Of a stretch of 59,174 nucleotides of DNA, positions 9,653 to 18,006 are shown one piece after another. A program made the translations under genes and the position numbers. Each line of letters opens with the position of its first letter. The stretch's first letter is position 1. The stretch lies in assembly GCA_023266235.1 (NCBI GenBank), contig JAHFRL010000013.1, forward strand, positions 1 to 59,174, read 5' to 3'. The notes below the pieces were generated by a model. That model saw only the letters and a list, made by a program, of their open reading frames with translations, did no database searches and was not told the DNA's origin. This stretch comes from Betaproteobacteria bacterium. GTDB taxonomy: Bacteria > Pseudomonadota > Gammaproteobacteria > Burkholderiales > SG8-41.

Positions 9653-10400
9653 ACCCCCGCAGCTTGAATTCGTGCCCGGCCGTGCGCCGGCGCAGATCGC
9701 CACCCGCCACCCATTCAGGCTCGACGGGCAGCCGATCGAATACACGCTCAAACGCAGCCTGCGCCGCCGCCGCATCACGTTCACGATAGATGAAGACGGT
9801 TTGCGCGTCGGCGCGCCGTGGAGTGCGTCGCAAGGCCGCATCGAGTCCCTGCTCGGCGCGCATGCGCGCTGGGTGAGCCGCAAACTGGCCGAGTGGCAGG
9901 CGCGCCGGCCGCCGCGGTTCACCTGGCAAGCGGGCGCGACCGTGATGGCGCTGGGCGAGCCATTAACACTTGCGCTCGATCTCGAGCGCAGCGTCACCGA
10001 GCGTGATAACGGCCGCCTGTACATTGCCGCGAATGCGGGCGACCAAGCCATGCTGGCCGAACACGCCGTCGCCTGGCTGCGCACCACCGCACTGGGCTGG
10101 TTCGAGCAGCGCGCTTTGCACTTTGCACCAGCGCTCGCTGTGCGAGTGCCCACCATCCGCCTGTCGAACGCCAAGACCCGCTGGGGCACCTGCCACCCTG
10201 ACGGGCGCGTGCATCTCAACTGGCGGCTGATCCAGATGCCGCCAGCGCTGATCGATTACGTGGTGGTGCACGAGCTCGCGCATTTGCGTGAACCCAATCA
10301 TTCGCAGCGCTTCTGGCGCCGGGTGGCCGCCGTGCTGCCCGACTACGCACAGCGACGGCTCGCGTTGCGGCACGATGGCCACCGTTATCTGCTGGCGTAA
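9639..10400 (+). CDS. YgjP/DUF45-type zinc metallopeptidase
   Basis: M48-related metallopeptidase of the YgjP (WLM/SprT-like) group. The 253 residues end in the zinc site VVHELAHLREPNHSQRFW, in which HELAH supplies two histidines and the catalytic glutamate and NHS the third histidine. The block KTRWGTCHPDG upstream is typical. ATG 9639 (MARRKPPQLEF) is preferred over 9606, which lies well within plsC. In many betaproteobacteria a homologue follows plsC. The substrate is unknown. Confidence 0.88.
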   Translation: MARRKPPQLEFVPGRAPAQIATRHPFRLDGQPIEYTLKRSLRRRRITFTIDEDGLRVGAPWSASQGRIESLLGAHARWVSRKLAEWQARRPPRFTWQAGATVMALGEPLTLALDLERSVTERDNGRLYIAANAGDQAMLAEHAVAWLRTTALGWFEQRALHFAPALAVRVPTIRLSNAKTRWGTCHPDGRVHLNWRLIQMPPALIDYVVVHELAHLREPNHSQRFWRRVAAVLPDYAQRRLALRHDGHRYLLA

Positions 10401-10441
10401 GCAGTCGGCATTTGTCAACCGCAAAGCGGTAACGGCCATTG

Positions 10442-10450
10442 TGCTAATAT
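10442..10450 (+). promoter_or_regulatory. Candidate extended -10 promoter for lptM-lysA
   Basis: TGCTAATAT fits an extended -10 (TGn followed by a -10 hexamer) with a predicted +1 near 10457, about 24 bp before the lptM ATG. No good -35 is visible at 17 bp. A small palindrome (ACCGCAAAGCGGT) lies just upstream. Confidence 0.35.
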
Positions 10451-10480
10451 TCAGCGGCGCATTACGCGCCATAAATTCTC

Positions 10481-10654
10481 ATGCGCAAATCCGTTCTGCT
10501 GCTAGTGCTGGCGGCCGGGCTTCCGGCCTGCGGTCTCAAAGGGCCGCTCTACCTGCCGGAGCCAAAGCCCGCGGCCAGTCCGCCCGCCGCCGCGCCGGCC
10601 CCCGGCACGCAGTCCGATGACAAGAAAACCCCCGCTCCACCTGCATCCAAGTGA
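10481..10654 (+). CDS. lptM: LptM/YifL-like small lipoprotein
   Basis: A 57-residue lipoprotein: signal peptide MRKSVLLLVLAAGLPAC with lipobox LPAC (C17), then GLKGPLYLPEP and a proline/alanine-rich tail. The GLKGPLYLP block is the hallmark of the small lipoprotein that sits before lysA in many proteobacteria. Its E. coli relative LptM assists maturation of the LPS translocon LptD. It is too short for most gene-finding cutoffs. The stop overlaps the GTG start of lysA (GTGA). Confidence 0.9.
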   Translation: MRKSVLLLVLAAGLPACGLKGPLYLPEPKPAASPPAAAPAPGTQSDDKKTPAPPASK

Positions 10655-11898
10655 GCTATTTCACGTATCGCGATCAGCAGTTGTGCGCTGAATCGGTGCC
10701 GCTCGCTCGCGTCGCCGAGCAGTTCGGGACTCCTTGCTACGTCTATTCGCGCGCGGCGCTCGAAGCCGCCTATCACGCCTACGACCAGGCGCTGGCGCGC
10801 CGCGACCACCTGATCTGCTATGCGGTCAAGGCCAATTCCAGCCTGGCCGTGCTCAATCTGCTGGCGCGGCTCGGCAGCGGTTTCGACATCGTTTCGGGCG
10901 GCGAACTCGAGCGTGTCATCGCCGCCGGCGGCGATCCGCGCAAAACCGTGTTTTCGGGCATCGGCAAAAGCACTGCCGAGATGCGCGCCGCGCTGTCCGC
11001 CGGCATCCTGTGCTTCAACGTCGAATCCGAAAGCGAACTGAAGCGGCTCGACCGCATCGCCGGTGAACTGGGCAGGACCGCGCCGGTGAGCCTGCGCGTC
11101 AATCCCGACGTCGACGCCAAGACCCACCCCTACATCGCGACCGGCCTCAAGGAAAACAAGTTCGGGGTGGCGTTCGAGGACGCGCTGCCGCTGTATCGCA
11201 GCGCGGCCGGCATGGCGAACCTGCGCGTCACCGGTATCGATTGCCACATCGGCTCGCAGCTCACTGACATTCCGCCATTCATCGCTGCACTGCAAAAACT
11301 GCTCGATCTGGTCGACCGCCTGGCCGCCGAGCGCATCAATGTCACGCATGTCGATATAGGCGGGGGGCTGGGCATCCGCTATCGCGACGAAGTACTGCCG
11401 CCGGTCGCCGACTACATCCAGGCGCTGCTGGCCTGTCTCGGCAACCGCCGGCAAAAGATCCTGTTTGAACCCGGTCGTTCGCTGGCCGGCAACACCGGCA
11501 TCCTGCTCGCGCGCGTCGAATACCTGAAACATGGCGCGCATCGCAACTTTGCCGTGCTCGATGCCGCGATGAATGACCTGATGCGGCCGGCGCTGTATGA
11601 CGCGTGGCACGATATCCAGCCGGTGCAGCCGCGGCGCGCCCCGGCGCGTCGTTACGAAGTGGTCGGGCCGATATGTGAAACCGGCGACTTTCTCGGCCAT
11701 GACCGCGAACTAAGCCTGGCCGAGGGCGATCTGGTTGCAATCATGTCAGCGGGCGCTTATGGCATGACGATGAGTTCCAATTACAACACGCGGCCGCGCG
11801 CGGCTGAAGTGATGGTCAGCGGGACCGAAATGCATTTGATCCGCGAACGGGAAACGATCGCGCAGTTGATCGCGCCGGAACATTTATTGCCGCAATAA
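10651..11898 (+). CDS. lysA: Diaminopimelate decarboxylase
   Basis: PLP enzyme that decarboxylates meso-diaminopimelate to L-lysine, the last step of lysine synthesis. The 415 residues form the alanine-racemase-fold family. The Schiff-base lysine is K60 (YAVKANSS), and HIGSQ, the glycine-rich VDIGGGLGI and [11 protein letters not shown] blocks follow. The start is GTG at 10651, coupled to lptM. The gene ends in a region with several degenerate CATCG repeats but no clear T-tailed terminator. Confidence 0.96.
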   Translation: MSYFTYRDQQLCAESVPLARVAEQFGTPCYVYSRAALEAAYHAYDQALARRDHLICYAVKANSSLAVLNLLARLGSGFDIVSGGELERVIAAGGDPRKTVFSGIGKSTAEMRAALSAGILCFNVESESELKRLDRIAGELGRTAPVSLRVNPDVDAKTHPYIATGLKENKFGVAFEDALPLYRSAAGMANLRVTGIDCHIGSQLTDIPPFIAALQKLLDLVDRLAAERINVTHVDIGGGLGIRYRDEVLPPVADYIQALLACLGNRRQKILFEPGRSLAGNTGILLARVEYLKHGAHRNFAVLDAAMNDLMRPALYDAWHDIQPVQPRRAPARRYEVVGPICETGDFLGHDRELSLAEGDLVAIMSAGAYGMTMSSNYNTRPRAAEVMVSGTEMHLIRERETIAQLIAPEHLLPQ

Positions 11899-12238
11899 CG
11901 ATTCAAACTGTCGAAATTTCATCGCTTCATCGCATCATCGAAGCGTTATCCGATGTTTGAAACGCGATTCGCGCGACAAAAATCGTGATGATGTTCACGC
12001 TCGCGGACAATAATTCCGGCGGCATATGTGCAACATCCATACCACACCATTTCATTTTTTTTAAAAAAGTGTTGCATTTATTTTTGAACGTAGCATAGAA
12101 TTAGCGCACCAAGCGTCGTAATCCTGCTTTGGAAACAAAACAGGAATCACATGCGGCAACGTGAAGCGATGCATTGGGAGTGCAGAAACAAAAGCTGTTT
12201 GCACGTTAAGTCAATCAATAACTCGTAAGGAGATAACA
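11899..12238. other. Gene-free stretch before the lysine-rich peptide
   Basis: 340 bp with no supported gene on either strand. It is clearly AT-richer than its surroundings. It holds short CATCG-type repeats (about 11920-11945), a T/A-rich run near 12050-12070, the promoter described at 12072-12101, and a leader of about 130 nt before the ATG at 12239. Confidence 0.6.
12072..12101 (+). promoter_or_regulatory. Sigma-70-like promoter for the lysine-rich peptide
   Basis: A -35 of TTGCAT (12072-12077) and a -10 of TAGAAT (12096-12101) are separated by 18 bp and preceded by an A/T-rich stretch like an UP element. The predicted +1 near 12108 leaves a leader of about 130 nt. This is one of the best sigma-70 matches in the window. 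Confidence 0.5.
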
Positions 12239-12289
12239 ATGGCAGCGAAGAAAAAAGCTAAAAAGAAAACAGCTAAGAAGAAGAAGTAA
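12239..12289 (+). CDS. 16-residue lysine-rich peptide (histone-tail-like)
   Basis: ATG at 12239 opens a 16-codon frame, MAAKKKAKKKTAKKKK, ending TAA. Eleven of 16 residues are lysine and the rest are Ala/Thr, like the repeats of bacterial H1-like nucleoid proteins but without any globular part. It is preceded by a strong Shine-Dalgarno (AAGGAG, 6-7 bp from the ATG), a plausible promoter at 12072 and followed by a hairpin terminator, so it has all the parts of an independent, strongly translated gene. Function unknown; DNA or RNA binding by charge is an inference. It could be the remnant of a longer H1-like protein. Confidence 0.65.
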   Translation: MAAKKKAKKKTAKKKK

Positions 12290-12305
12290 CGGTAGTTGCT
12301 TCGAG

Positions 12306-12336
12306 CGGGAGCTGGGCTCCCCGGCTCCCGTTATTT
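12306..12336 (+). terminator. Rho-independent terminator after the lysine-rich peptide
   Basis: A perfect 7-bp stem, CGGGAGC (12306-12312) with GCTCCCG (12324-12330), closes an 11-nt loop that can pair further (GGG/CCC). It is followed by TTATTT. It lies 17 bp after the peptide stop and supports a short monocistronic transcript. Confidence 0.7.
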
Positions 12337-12942
12337 GCTCCACCAGTAGTCAGCGGCTGCAGCCAGCGCAGCCGGTTCCGGATCACCTTCCCTCGCAGTA
12401 CCATTCCCAGGGTTAGTCACCATCACTTCGGCGTCCCCGACCCGATCCAAGATATTGCTTCAAGTATTTGATTTATTTATAGAAGTTTTAACATTCCGGC
12501 GCGGGTTTTGAGTGCCCCGCGCAGCGCGTCGGCCGTCGCGGCGGCAACGCTGGCCGCAGATTTTTTGCACCGTAAACATCGTCGGCAGTAACGACGGCAG
12601 CGCCTGCACCATGCCGTAAATCAACGGCTGCTTGATATTTCTTTCAGCGCTCACTGATCACGCACAACGCCGCCGATTTGCTATCGAATAAACGCAACGA
12701 CGCGATTGCCGCCGGCGTTGCCGCAGAATTTTTTATTACGTTACCGGTTCAGTTGCGGCAAACGGAATCGGCGGCACGCAGCTCGTGACCCAACGATATT
12801 AAACAGCCGCGCGGCCTCTTCCCCGACAACGGCTGCAGGGTCGAAAAACGGGTCAACGGGTTCGGGTGGTAACAAACGGGGCCGCCTGGAAAAACATGAG
12901 CAGCCCGGGCAGGCGGCATAGCCGGATCAGGCTGCGGCCCGA
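12337..12942. other. Gene-free stretch
   Basis: About 600 bp between the terminator and the convergent 3' end of the anti-sigma gene. Open frames of up to ~70 codons exist on both strands (e.g. 12460-12654 minus, 12706-12921 plus), but none has family-like sequence, good codon bias or a clear ribosome binding site. A decayed gene is possible; I see nothing I can name. Confidence 0.5.
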
Positions 12943-13701
12943 TCAGGGGTTCAGCTGCTGATAGACCGTCTTGGCGACGCGCAGCAGCTCGGCTTTGTCG
13001 ATTTCGCCCGATAACGCGTAGCCGAACTTGCCGTCGATCCAGTAAAACACGCCGATACCGCGTTCCTGGGCGTAGCGGAACGCGGTTTCCTTGCTGTCGC
13101 TGGCCCCGCTGCGCACGTATAAGGTAAGGCGCTGGCCGTTGCCGTCCTGGAACATGAACTGCGCGACCGGTCCCCGGTTGCCCGGCAGCAGGCGGCCGCC
13201 GACCAGTTGATAGCCGACCGCCGTGAGTTGAGGCACCTTGAGACTGGCGCCGAGGCGTTTGGACAACCACGCCACCAGATGCGCTTCCTGGTCAGCGCCG
13301 ACTTCCACCGGATGGCGCACCTCGGGACTGTAAACGACGTGCGCGATCGCGGCCTGGCGCGCGAACGCAACCGCATCGGCCGGTTTCGCCGCATTGTAGG
13401 CCTGCATATACCACCCGGCCACGCCGCCCAGTGCAAACCATGCCACCGCCGCCGCATAACGCAATGCCGGCGGCATGCGGCGCGACCGCGCCGACTTGCG
13501 CACGCGTGCCGGCAGCGCTTCGGCGAGCACCGGATCGAACCACTCATGCAACGCCTGATTCTGTTCACGCCAAGCGCGCACGCGCTGCGCGTCTTCGGGG
13601 TGGGCTGCGAGATACGCTTCGACCTCGGCACGGCGCGCCTCCGGCAGCAGGGCGTCGACACAGGCGTGCAGTTCGGCTTCGGTTACCGGCAATTGGTTCA
13701 T
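12943..13701 (-). CDS. Anti-sigma factor (membrane anchored)
   Basis: 252-residue protein with an N-terminal cytoplasmic anti-sigma region (ACVDALLPEARRAEVEAYL followed by HPEDAQRVRAWREQN), one membrane helix near residues 80-100 (ALRYAAAVAWFALGG) and a periplasmic C-terminal domain. The start overlaps the sigma-factor stop by 4 bp, typical of an ECF sigma/anti-sigma pair. It presumably holds the sigma factor at the membrane until a periplasmic signal. No zinc HxxxCxxC motif is visible in the N-terminus. Confidence 0.85.
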   Translation of the reverse strand: MNQLPVTEAELHACVDALLPEARRAEVEAYLAAHPEDAQRVRAWREQNQALHEWFDPVLAEALPARVRKSARSRRMPPALRYAAAVAWFALGGVAGWYMQAYNAAKPADAVAFARQAAIAHVVYSPEVRHPVEVGADQEAHLVAWLSKRLGASLKVPQLTAVGYQLVGGRLLPGNRGPVAQFMFQDGNGQRLTLYVRSGASDSKETAFRYAQERGIGVFYWIDGKFGYALSGEIDKAELLRVAKTVYQQLNP

Positions 13702-14210
13702 TTCACCACCTTCAAGCCGGCAGGCGCGGCGCCGCCGTTCGCAAGCAACGCACGCAACCTCTCGCGCGCCCGCGACAGCCGCGACATCACCGTGCCGATT
13801 GGAATCCCGAGCACGCCCGCGGTTTCCTCGTAAGTCATCTGTTCGAGCCCGACCAGCAGCAGCACCTCGCGCTGCTCGTCGGGCAGCTGCAGCAGGCTCG
13901 CCTGCAGATCACGCACTTCCAGCCAGTCACTCTGCGTTGGGCGCACCGCCATGGGTAGCGCTTCGTCGTCGAGCCCGACGGTCAAACCGGCGGCCTGAGA
14001 GCGCAACTGATTGATAAAGACGTTATGCATGATGGTGAACAGCCAGGCACGCAGATCGCTGCCCGGCTGCCACAAATGAAACTTGACTAACGCCCGCTCG
14101 AGCGTGTCCTGGACCAAATCGTCGGCGCGCGATCGCTCCCCCGCCAGCGCCCTCGCATAGCGGCGCAGACGGGGAATGTACTCGATAAAGTCGCGGCCGC
14201 GACCGTCCAT
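13698..14210 (-). CDS. ECF-type RNA polymerase sigma factor
   Basis: 170-residue sigma-70-family protein with only regions 2 and 4. Region 2 is in the first ~75 residues (RADDLVQDTLERAL then WLFTIMHNVFINQLR). Region 4 is at about 110-160 (LPDEQREVLLLVGLEQMTYE followed by IPIGTVMSRLSRARERL). It is the middle gene of the minus-strand operon lipoprotein-sigma-anti-sigma, 3 bp after the lipoprotein stop. The operon is probably autoregulated through the GGAATAAA box at 14685-14692. Confidence 0.93.
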   Translation of the reverse strand: MDGRGRDFIEYIPRLRRYARALAGERSRADDLVQDTLERALVKFHLWQPGSDLRAWLFTIMHNVFINQLRSQAAGLTVGLDDEALPMAVRPTQSDWLEVRDLQASLLQLPDEQREVLLLVGLEQMTYEETAGVLGIPIGTVMSRLSRARERLRALLANGGAAPAGLKVVK

Positions 14211-14213
14211 GGC

Positions 14214-14624
14214 TCACCGTTCCGTCGGCGGAGGCGCCTCGCGTTTGACCACGTGCCATGAGTTGTTCAGAAAGCCGTCGCCGGTCCTGTCGCCGGGCTT
14301 CTGATCCTTGGACCAGAGGTATAGCGGCTTGCCCGAATAGGCCCACTGCTTGCTGCCGTCATCCCGCGTAATGACCGTCCAGTCACCGCCCGACTGATCG
14401 CCGGCTCCGTCCGTGAACGGCGGCCAGTTCTTCGCGCACGGGCCAGCGCAGGCGCTCTTGCCCGAGCCCGCCGTGTCTTTGTCAAACGTGTAAAGCGTCA
14501 TGCCCGAGTTGCTGGTCATGAGGCCATTCGTGTATTTCACCGGGGCGTAGGGCATGCCGGTGCAGGCCGCCAACAGCAGCGCCAGCGCAATGCCGGCAAT
14601 CGCATGTTTGAAACGGGTCATCAT
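14214..14624 (-). CDS. Lipoprotein of the COG4315 'secreted repeat' family
   Basis: 136-residue predicted lipoprotein: signal peptide with lipobox LAAC (C21), then two repeats of the COG4315/Lipoprotein_15 type (MTLYTFDKDTAGSGKSACAG and the later KPLYLWSKDQKPGDRTGDG), with the typical CAGPCAKNWPPF block. The function of this family is unknown. It is frequently paired with ECF sigma genes in proteobacteria, as here. The second ATG (14621) is 6 bp from an AGGAG and may be the real start rather than 14624. Confidence 0.88.
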   Translation of the reverse strand: MMTRFKHAIAGIALALLLAACTGMPYAPVKYTNGLMTSNSGMTLYTFDKDTAGSGKSACAGPCAKNWPPFTDGAGDQSGGDWTVITRDDGSKQWAYSGKPLYLWSKDQKPGDRTGDGFLNNSWHVVKREAPPPTER

Positions 14625-14666
14625 CTGCTCCTAATCCGCAAGCGCAGGGAAGATCCTGCCCCCGGT

Positions 14667-14692
14667 AAACACCTCGCGGCGTAGTTTATTCC
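14667..14692 (-). promoter_or_regulatory. Candidate ECF-sigma promoter (GGAATAAA box)
   Basis: On the minus strand GGAATAAA (14692 to 14685) is followed after about 14-15 bp by GTTT (14670-14667), matching the -35 GGAAT / -10 GTTT-CGTT layout of many autoregulated ECF sigma operons. It sits in the 75-bp gap upstream of the lipoprotein gene. This is a pattern match only. Confidence 0.45.
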
Positions 14693-14699
14693 AAACCGA

Positions 14700-16103
14700 T
14701 CAGCGCTCGGTCGTCGCCATGAACACGCGTTCGGCGAGCCCCCAACGCGCAGCCAGCGTCTCGACCGCATTGCGGATCTCCTCCGCGCGCGCCGGATGGT
14801 TATAAGGCATTGCGGCGAGGCGTTGCAATGCCTGCGGGGCTCCGAACTCGATGCCGAGCAGGTGGATCAATTCGCCTGCTGCGCTGCCTGCAATTTCGGC
14901 GCCGAGCAGCTTGCCCGTATCGGCAGCGGACACGATGCGCACGAAGCCGGCCGCATCGTCGTCGACCATGGCGGCGGGGCTGGTCGCAAACGCGGTAAAG
15001 CCGGTCGCCGGCTCGTAACCGAGCGCTTCGGCGCGCTCTTCGTCGACGCCGATGCGGGCGAGCTCGAGCGCGGAATAAACGACCTCGGGGACCGCATCCG
15101 GGTCGGAGGCGCAGCATCGCGGCTCAATCAGGTTGGCGACCGCGATCCCCGCTTCCGCCAGCGCGTGGTTCGAGGTCATTGCGGGATTGGCGACATCGCC
15201 GATCGCGTAAATATGCGGCTGCGAAGTCTGCTGAGAACGGTCGACAACAATGAAACCGCGTGTATCGACGGCGACACCGGCGTTGGCCAATTCGAGCGTC
15301 GCGGTATGCGGAGTGCGGCCGGCGCCAAGCAGTACCCAGTCCACCTGCTCGCGCGTGCCATCGGGCAGGATCACCAGCACGCCGTGGTCAGTCGCATTCA
15401 GCGACTGCGCGCGGCTGGCGGTGCGCACGCGTATGCCGAAGTCGGCGAACCGCGCATAGAGCGTTTTGCGCGCGGTCGCGCTGAAACCGCGGCCGGCGAG
15501 TGGCTCGCGCTGCGCGAGCCACAGCACTTCCAGGCCGAACATCGCAAGAATGAAGGCAAACTCGGTCGCGACCACACCCGAGCCGATGATGGCGACACGC
15601 TTGCCGGCAGGCGGCGGCGCGGCAAACAGATCGTCGGTGGTCAGCACCCGCCGTGGAATACGCGGCAGATTGGCGGGCACATACGGCTCGGCGCCGGTGG
15701 CGATGATGACATGCGCGCCGGTAAGCGGGGCGCCGTCCACCGCCAACGTGCGGCTGTCGATGAAGCGCGCGGCGCCGCCTACGGCCGTTACGCCCAGCCG
15801 CTTGAGATAATCCCGATAGCTCGCGCGGATGCGCGCGACGGCGTCGCGCTGGTGCTGCCACGCGCAGTCGAGGTCGCCGCTCAGTTCGCCGCGTATGCCG
15901 CGCTGGCCGAAGCCGCCGCTCGCCGCGATCAGGCGCGCGCTGCGATACCAGTCTTTTTTCGGCACGCAGCCGCGGTTCAAGCAGCAGCCGCCCCAGGCGG
16001 CTTTCTCGATGATCGCGACGTTGAGTCCGCGCAGCGCCGCCACCACCGCCGCGCGATAGCCGCCGGGGCCCGAGCCGATCACCACCAGGTCAAACTTTTT
16101 CAC
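14700..16103 (-). CDS. FAD-dependent pyridine nucleotide-disulfide oxidoreductase (dihydrolipoamide dehydrogenase-like)
   Basis: 467-residue flavoprotein with an N-terminal FAD site (VVIGSGPGGYRAA), redox-active disulfide C41-C46 (GGCCLNRGCVPKK), a central NAD(P) site (AIIGSGVVATEFA) and a C-terminal dimerisation domain ending in NHPARAEE, where the catalytic His/Glu lie. The family includes lipoamide, glutathione and mercuric reductases. No 2-oxoacid dehydrogenase genes are adjacent, so the substrate is open. The start is GTG at 16103. No Shine-Dalgarno is visible because element A begins only 13 bp upstream. Confidence 0.88.
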   Translation of the reverse strand: MKKFDLVVIGSGPGGYRAAVVAALRGLNVAIIEKAAWGGCCLNRGCVPKKDWYRSARLIAASGGFGQRGIRGELSGDLDCAWQHQRDAVARIRASYRDYLKRLGVTAVGGAARFIDSRTLAVDGAPLTGAHVIIATGAEPYVPANLPRIPRRVLTTDDLFAAPPPAGKRVAIIGSGVVATEFAFILAMFGLEVLWLAQREPLAGRGFSATARKTLYARFADFGIRVRTASRAQSLNATDHGVLVILPDGTREQVDWVLLGAGRTPHTATLELANAGVAVDTRGFIVVDRSQQTSQPHIYAIGDVANPAMTSNHALAEAGIAVANLIEPRCCASDPDAVPEVVYSALELARIGVDEERAEALGYEPATGFTAFATSPAAMVDDDAAGFVRIVSAADTGKLLGAEIAGSAAGELIHLLGIEFGAPQALQRLAAMPYNHPARAEEIRNAVETLAARWGLAERVFMATTER

Positions 16104-16115
16104 AGCAATGCGAGG

Positions 16116-16305
16116 AACCGCCGATAAACGCGGATAAAGTCAGAAACAAAGTCAAAAGGCGTTAGCTACAGAGGGCAAGGAAAATACCGAGAGAAAATTT
16201 AAAACCAATACCTTTGCCCAAAAATATATGTACTTTGTTTTTCCATCGGCGTAAATCGGCGTTCATCGGCGGTTGCATTGGTTTAGAGGTCCATCGGCGG
16301 TTGCA
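16116..16305. repeat. Inverted-repeat element A (10-bp-period arms)
   Basis: Left arm AACCGCCGATAAACGC followed by GGATAAAGTC; right arm 16243-16305 contains the inverse in tandem (ATCGGCGTTCATCGGCGG, then a second half-unit CATCGGCGGTTGC). The inner sequence is AT-rich and has a second inverted pair: AGAAACAAAGTC on the left and ACTTTGTTTTT on the right. It fills the gap between the flavoprotein start and the mgtE stop. The same arms recur at 20.5, 24.5 and 33.5 kb. Confidence 0.75.
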
Positions 16306-16314
16306 TGTCTTGGG

Positions 16315-17745
16315 TCAAACGAGGAACAGCGTCGCGAGGCCGAGAAAAATAAAGAACCCGCCGCTGTCGGTAATCGCGGTGATCAGCACGCTCGAGCCCA
16401 CCGCCGGGTCGCGGCCGAGCTTCTGCATCAGGAGCGGAATCGTGACGCCCATCACCGCGGCGAGCAGCAGATTGAGCAGCATTGCACTCGTCATCACGAG
16501 GCCGAGCGGCACGCTGTGGTAAATCAGGAACGCGAACACGCCGACCACGCCGCCCCAGATCAGGCCGTTGATGAAACTGACGCCGATTTCCTTGGCGAAC
16601 AGCTTGCGCGCGTTGCCGACCGTGATCTGGCCGAGCGCGAGTGCGCGCACGATCATGGTAATGGTCTGGTTGCCGGAATTGCCGCCGATGCCGGCGATGA
16701 TCGGCATCAATGCCGCCAGCGCGACCAGCTTACCGATCGAGCCCTCGAAGGTGCCGATCACGCGCGATGCGATGAACGCGGTGACGAGATTGACCGCCAG
16801 CCACGTCCAGCGGTTCTTGACGCTGCTCCACACCGAGGCGAACAGGTCTTCCTCCTCGCGCAAGCCGCCGGCGGAGAGCTTTTCGCTGTCGGTTTCCTCG
16901 CGGATGAAGTCGACCACCGCGTTGACCGTGACGCGGCCGACCAGCTTGCCGTCGCTGTCGACCACCGGCGCCGATACCAGGTCGTAGCGCTCGAACGCGA
17001 GCGCCGCATCCTGCGCTTTTTCGTCGGGATGCAATTTGACCGATTCGGCAACCATGATTTTCGACACCGGCACATCGAGATCGGTCACCAGCAGGCGGCT
17101 GACCGGCAACAGGCCGCGCAGATGCCCGTCGCGGTCGACCACGAACAGCTGATCGGTGTGATCCGGCATCTCATCGAGCCGGCGCAGATAGCGCGACACG
17201 ACTTCGACCGTGATGTCGTCGCGCACGGTGATCATGTCAAAATCCATCAGCGCGCCGACCGTGTCTTCGGGATACGACATCGCCGCGCGCAGCTGCTCGC
17301 GTTCCCCGACCGACAGCGAGCGGAATACGTCCTGCATGACCTCCCGCGGCAGGTCAGGCGCGAGGTCGGCGATCTCGTCGGTATCGAGCTGCTCGGTCGC
17401 CGCGACCAGCTCCCGGGTCTCCATGTGCGCGATCAACGTCTCGCGCACCGCATCGGAAACCTCGAGCAGGATATCGCCGTCGCGCTCGGCCTTGACCAGA
17501 TCCCACACCACCAGCCGCTCTTCGAGCGGCAGCGCTTCGAGAATGTAGGCGACGTCGGCGGGATGCAGCTGGTCGAGCTTCTTCTGCAGTGCGGCGAGGT
17601 CCTGCTTGTGCAGCAGCTCTTCCACCTGCTGCGGGCGCGGCAATCCGTGCTGTTGCAGCAGGTTCTGCTCGTGCTTGCGCAACAGGGCAGTCACCTGCTG
17701 CAAGCTGTCCTGCACGCTGGAACGGTTGTCGTCGAGTTCAGCCAT
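16315..17745 (-). CDS. mgtE: Magnesium transporter MgtE
   Basis: 476-residue Mg2+ channel. An N-terminal acidic superhelical domain (to about residue 135, with LHPADVAYILEALPLEER) is followed by two CBS domains (about 140-265, DFDMITVRDDITVE and SAPVVDSDGKLVGRVTVNAV) and five C-terminal membrane helices including the family signature MPIIAGIGGNSGNQTITMIV. The Mg2+-sensing cytosolic part is intact. Its 3' end abuts element A. No riboswitch-like leader could be recognised upstream. Confidence 0.95.
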   Translation of the reverse strand: MAELDDNRSSVQDSLQQVTALLRKHEQNLLQQHGLPRPQQVEELLHKQDLAALQKKLDQLHPADVAYILEALPLEERLVVWDLVKAERDGDILLEVSDAVRETLIAHMETRELVAATEQLDTDEIADLAPDLPREVMQDVFRSLSVGEREQLRAAMSYPEDTVGALMDFDMITVRDDITVEVVSRYLRRLDEMPDHTDQLFVVDRDGHLRGLLPVSRLLVTDLDVPVSKIMVAESVKLHPDEKAQDAALAFERYDLVSAPVVDSDGKLVGRVTVNAVVDFIREETDSEKLSAGGLREEEDLFASVWSSVKNRWTWLAVNLVTAFIASRVIGTFEGSIGKLVALAALMPIIAGIGGNSGNQTITMIVRALALGQITVGNARKLFAKEIGVSFINGLIWGGVVGVFAFLIYHSVPLGLVMTSAMLLNLLLAAVMGVTIPLLMQKLGRDPAVGSSVLITAITDSGGFFIFLGLATLFLV

Positions 17746-17892
17746 CTTGAAGGCGCGGCGATATTAATCGTTTCGAAGCGACGTTCTTCGCGATTTGGCG
17801 GCGGCGCCTTGAACGTCAGGCGCTATTGTAGAAGCAGCCTAAGCGAGTGTCTAAGCATTCTTGACGAGACGCACCGGCGCGGAACCGGCATA

Positions 17893-18000
17893 ATTGAGCG
17901 ATTGAGTAACTGAGTGATTGAGTGTCCGAGTAGCTAAGGTGTGAGGGCTGAGGGCTGTTACCTAATCACCCAATCACTGAATCACCTAGTCACCCGTTTC
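17893..18000. repeat. Period-8 inverted array upstream of the GT41 gene
   Basis: Left arm of octamers GATTGAGT, AACTGAGT, GATTGAGT, GTCCGAGT and right arm AATCACCC, AATCACTG, AATCACCT, AGTCACCC, separated by about 30 bp. The arms are near complements, giving a long imperfect hairpin. The right arm ends 7 bp before the ATG of the downstream gene, so it could affect its translation. A second copy of this family is at 27146-27205. Confidence 0.65.
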
Positions 18001-18006
18001 CGATTC

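Noticed and set aside
12460..12654. Minus-strand frame of 64 codons downstream of the lysine-rich peptide
   Set aside because: No ribosome site, no family resemblance, Arg-rich shadow-like sequence.
14796..16127. Plus-strand open frame of 443 codons opposite the flavoprotein gene
   Set aside because: Shadow frame; the minus strand has FAD, disulfide and NAD motifs in order.
16273..17913. Plus-strand open frame of 546 codons opposite mgtE
   Set aside because: Shadow of mgtE; low-complexity His/Asp/Arg content, no motif, and the other strand is a complete transporter.
17746..17940. Magnesium riboswitch upstream of mgtE
   Set aside because: No M-box-like pairing could be recognised; the region holds only the period-8 repeat and short unstructured sequence.
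17941..18006. N-terminal extension of the GT41 protein
   Set aside because: The extra 22 residues are read through the period-8 repeat and lack any TPR character; ATG 18007 fits better.
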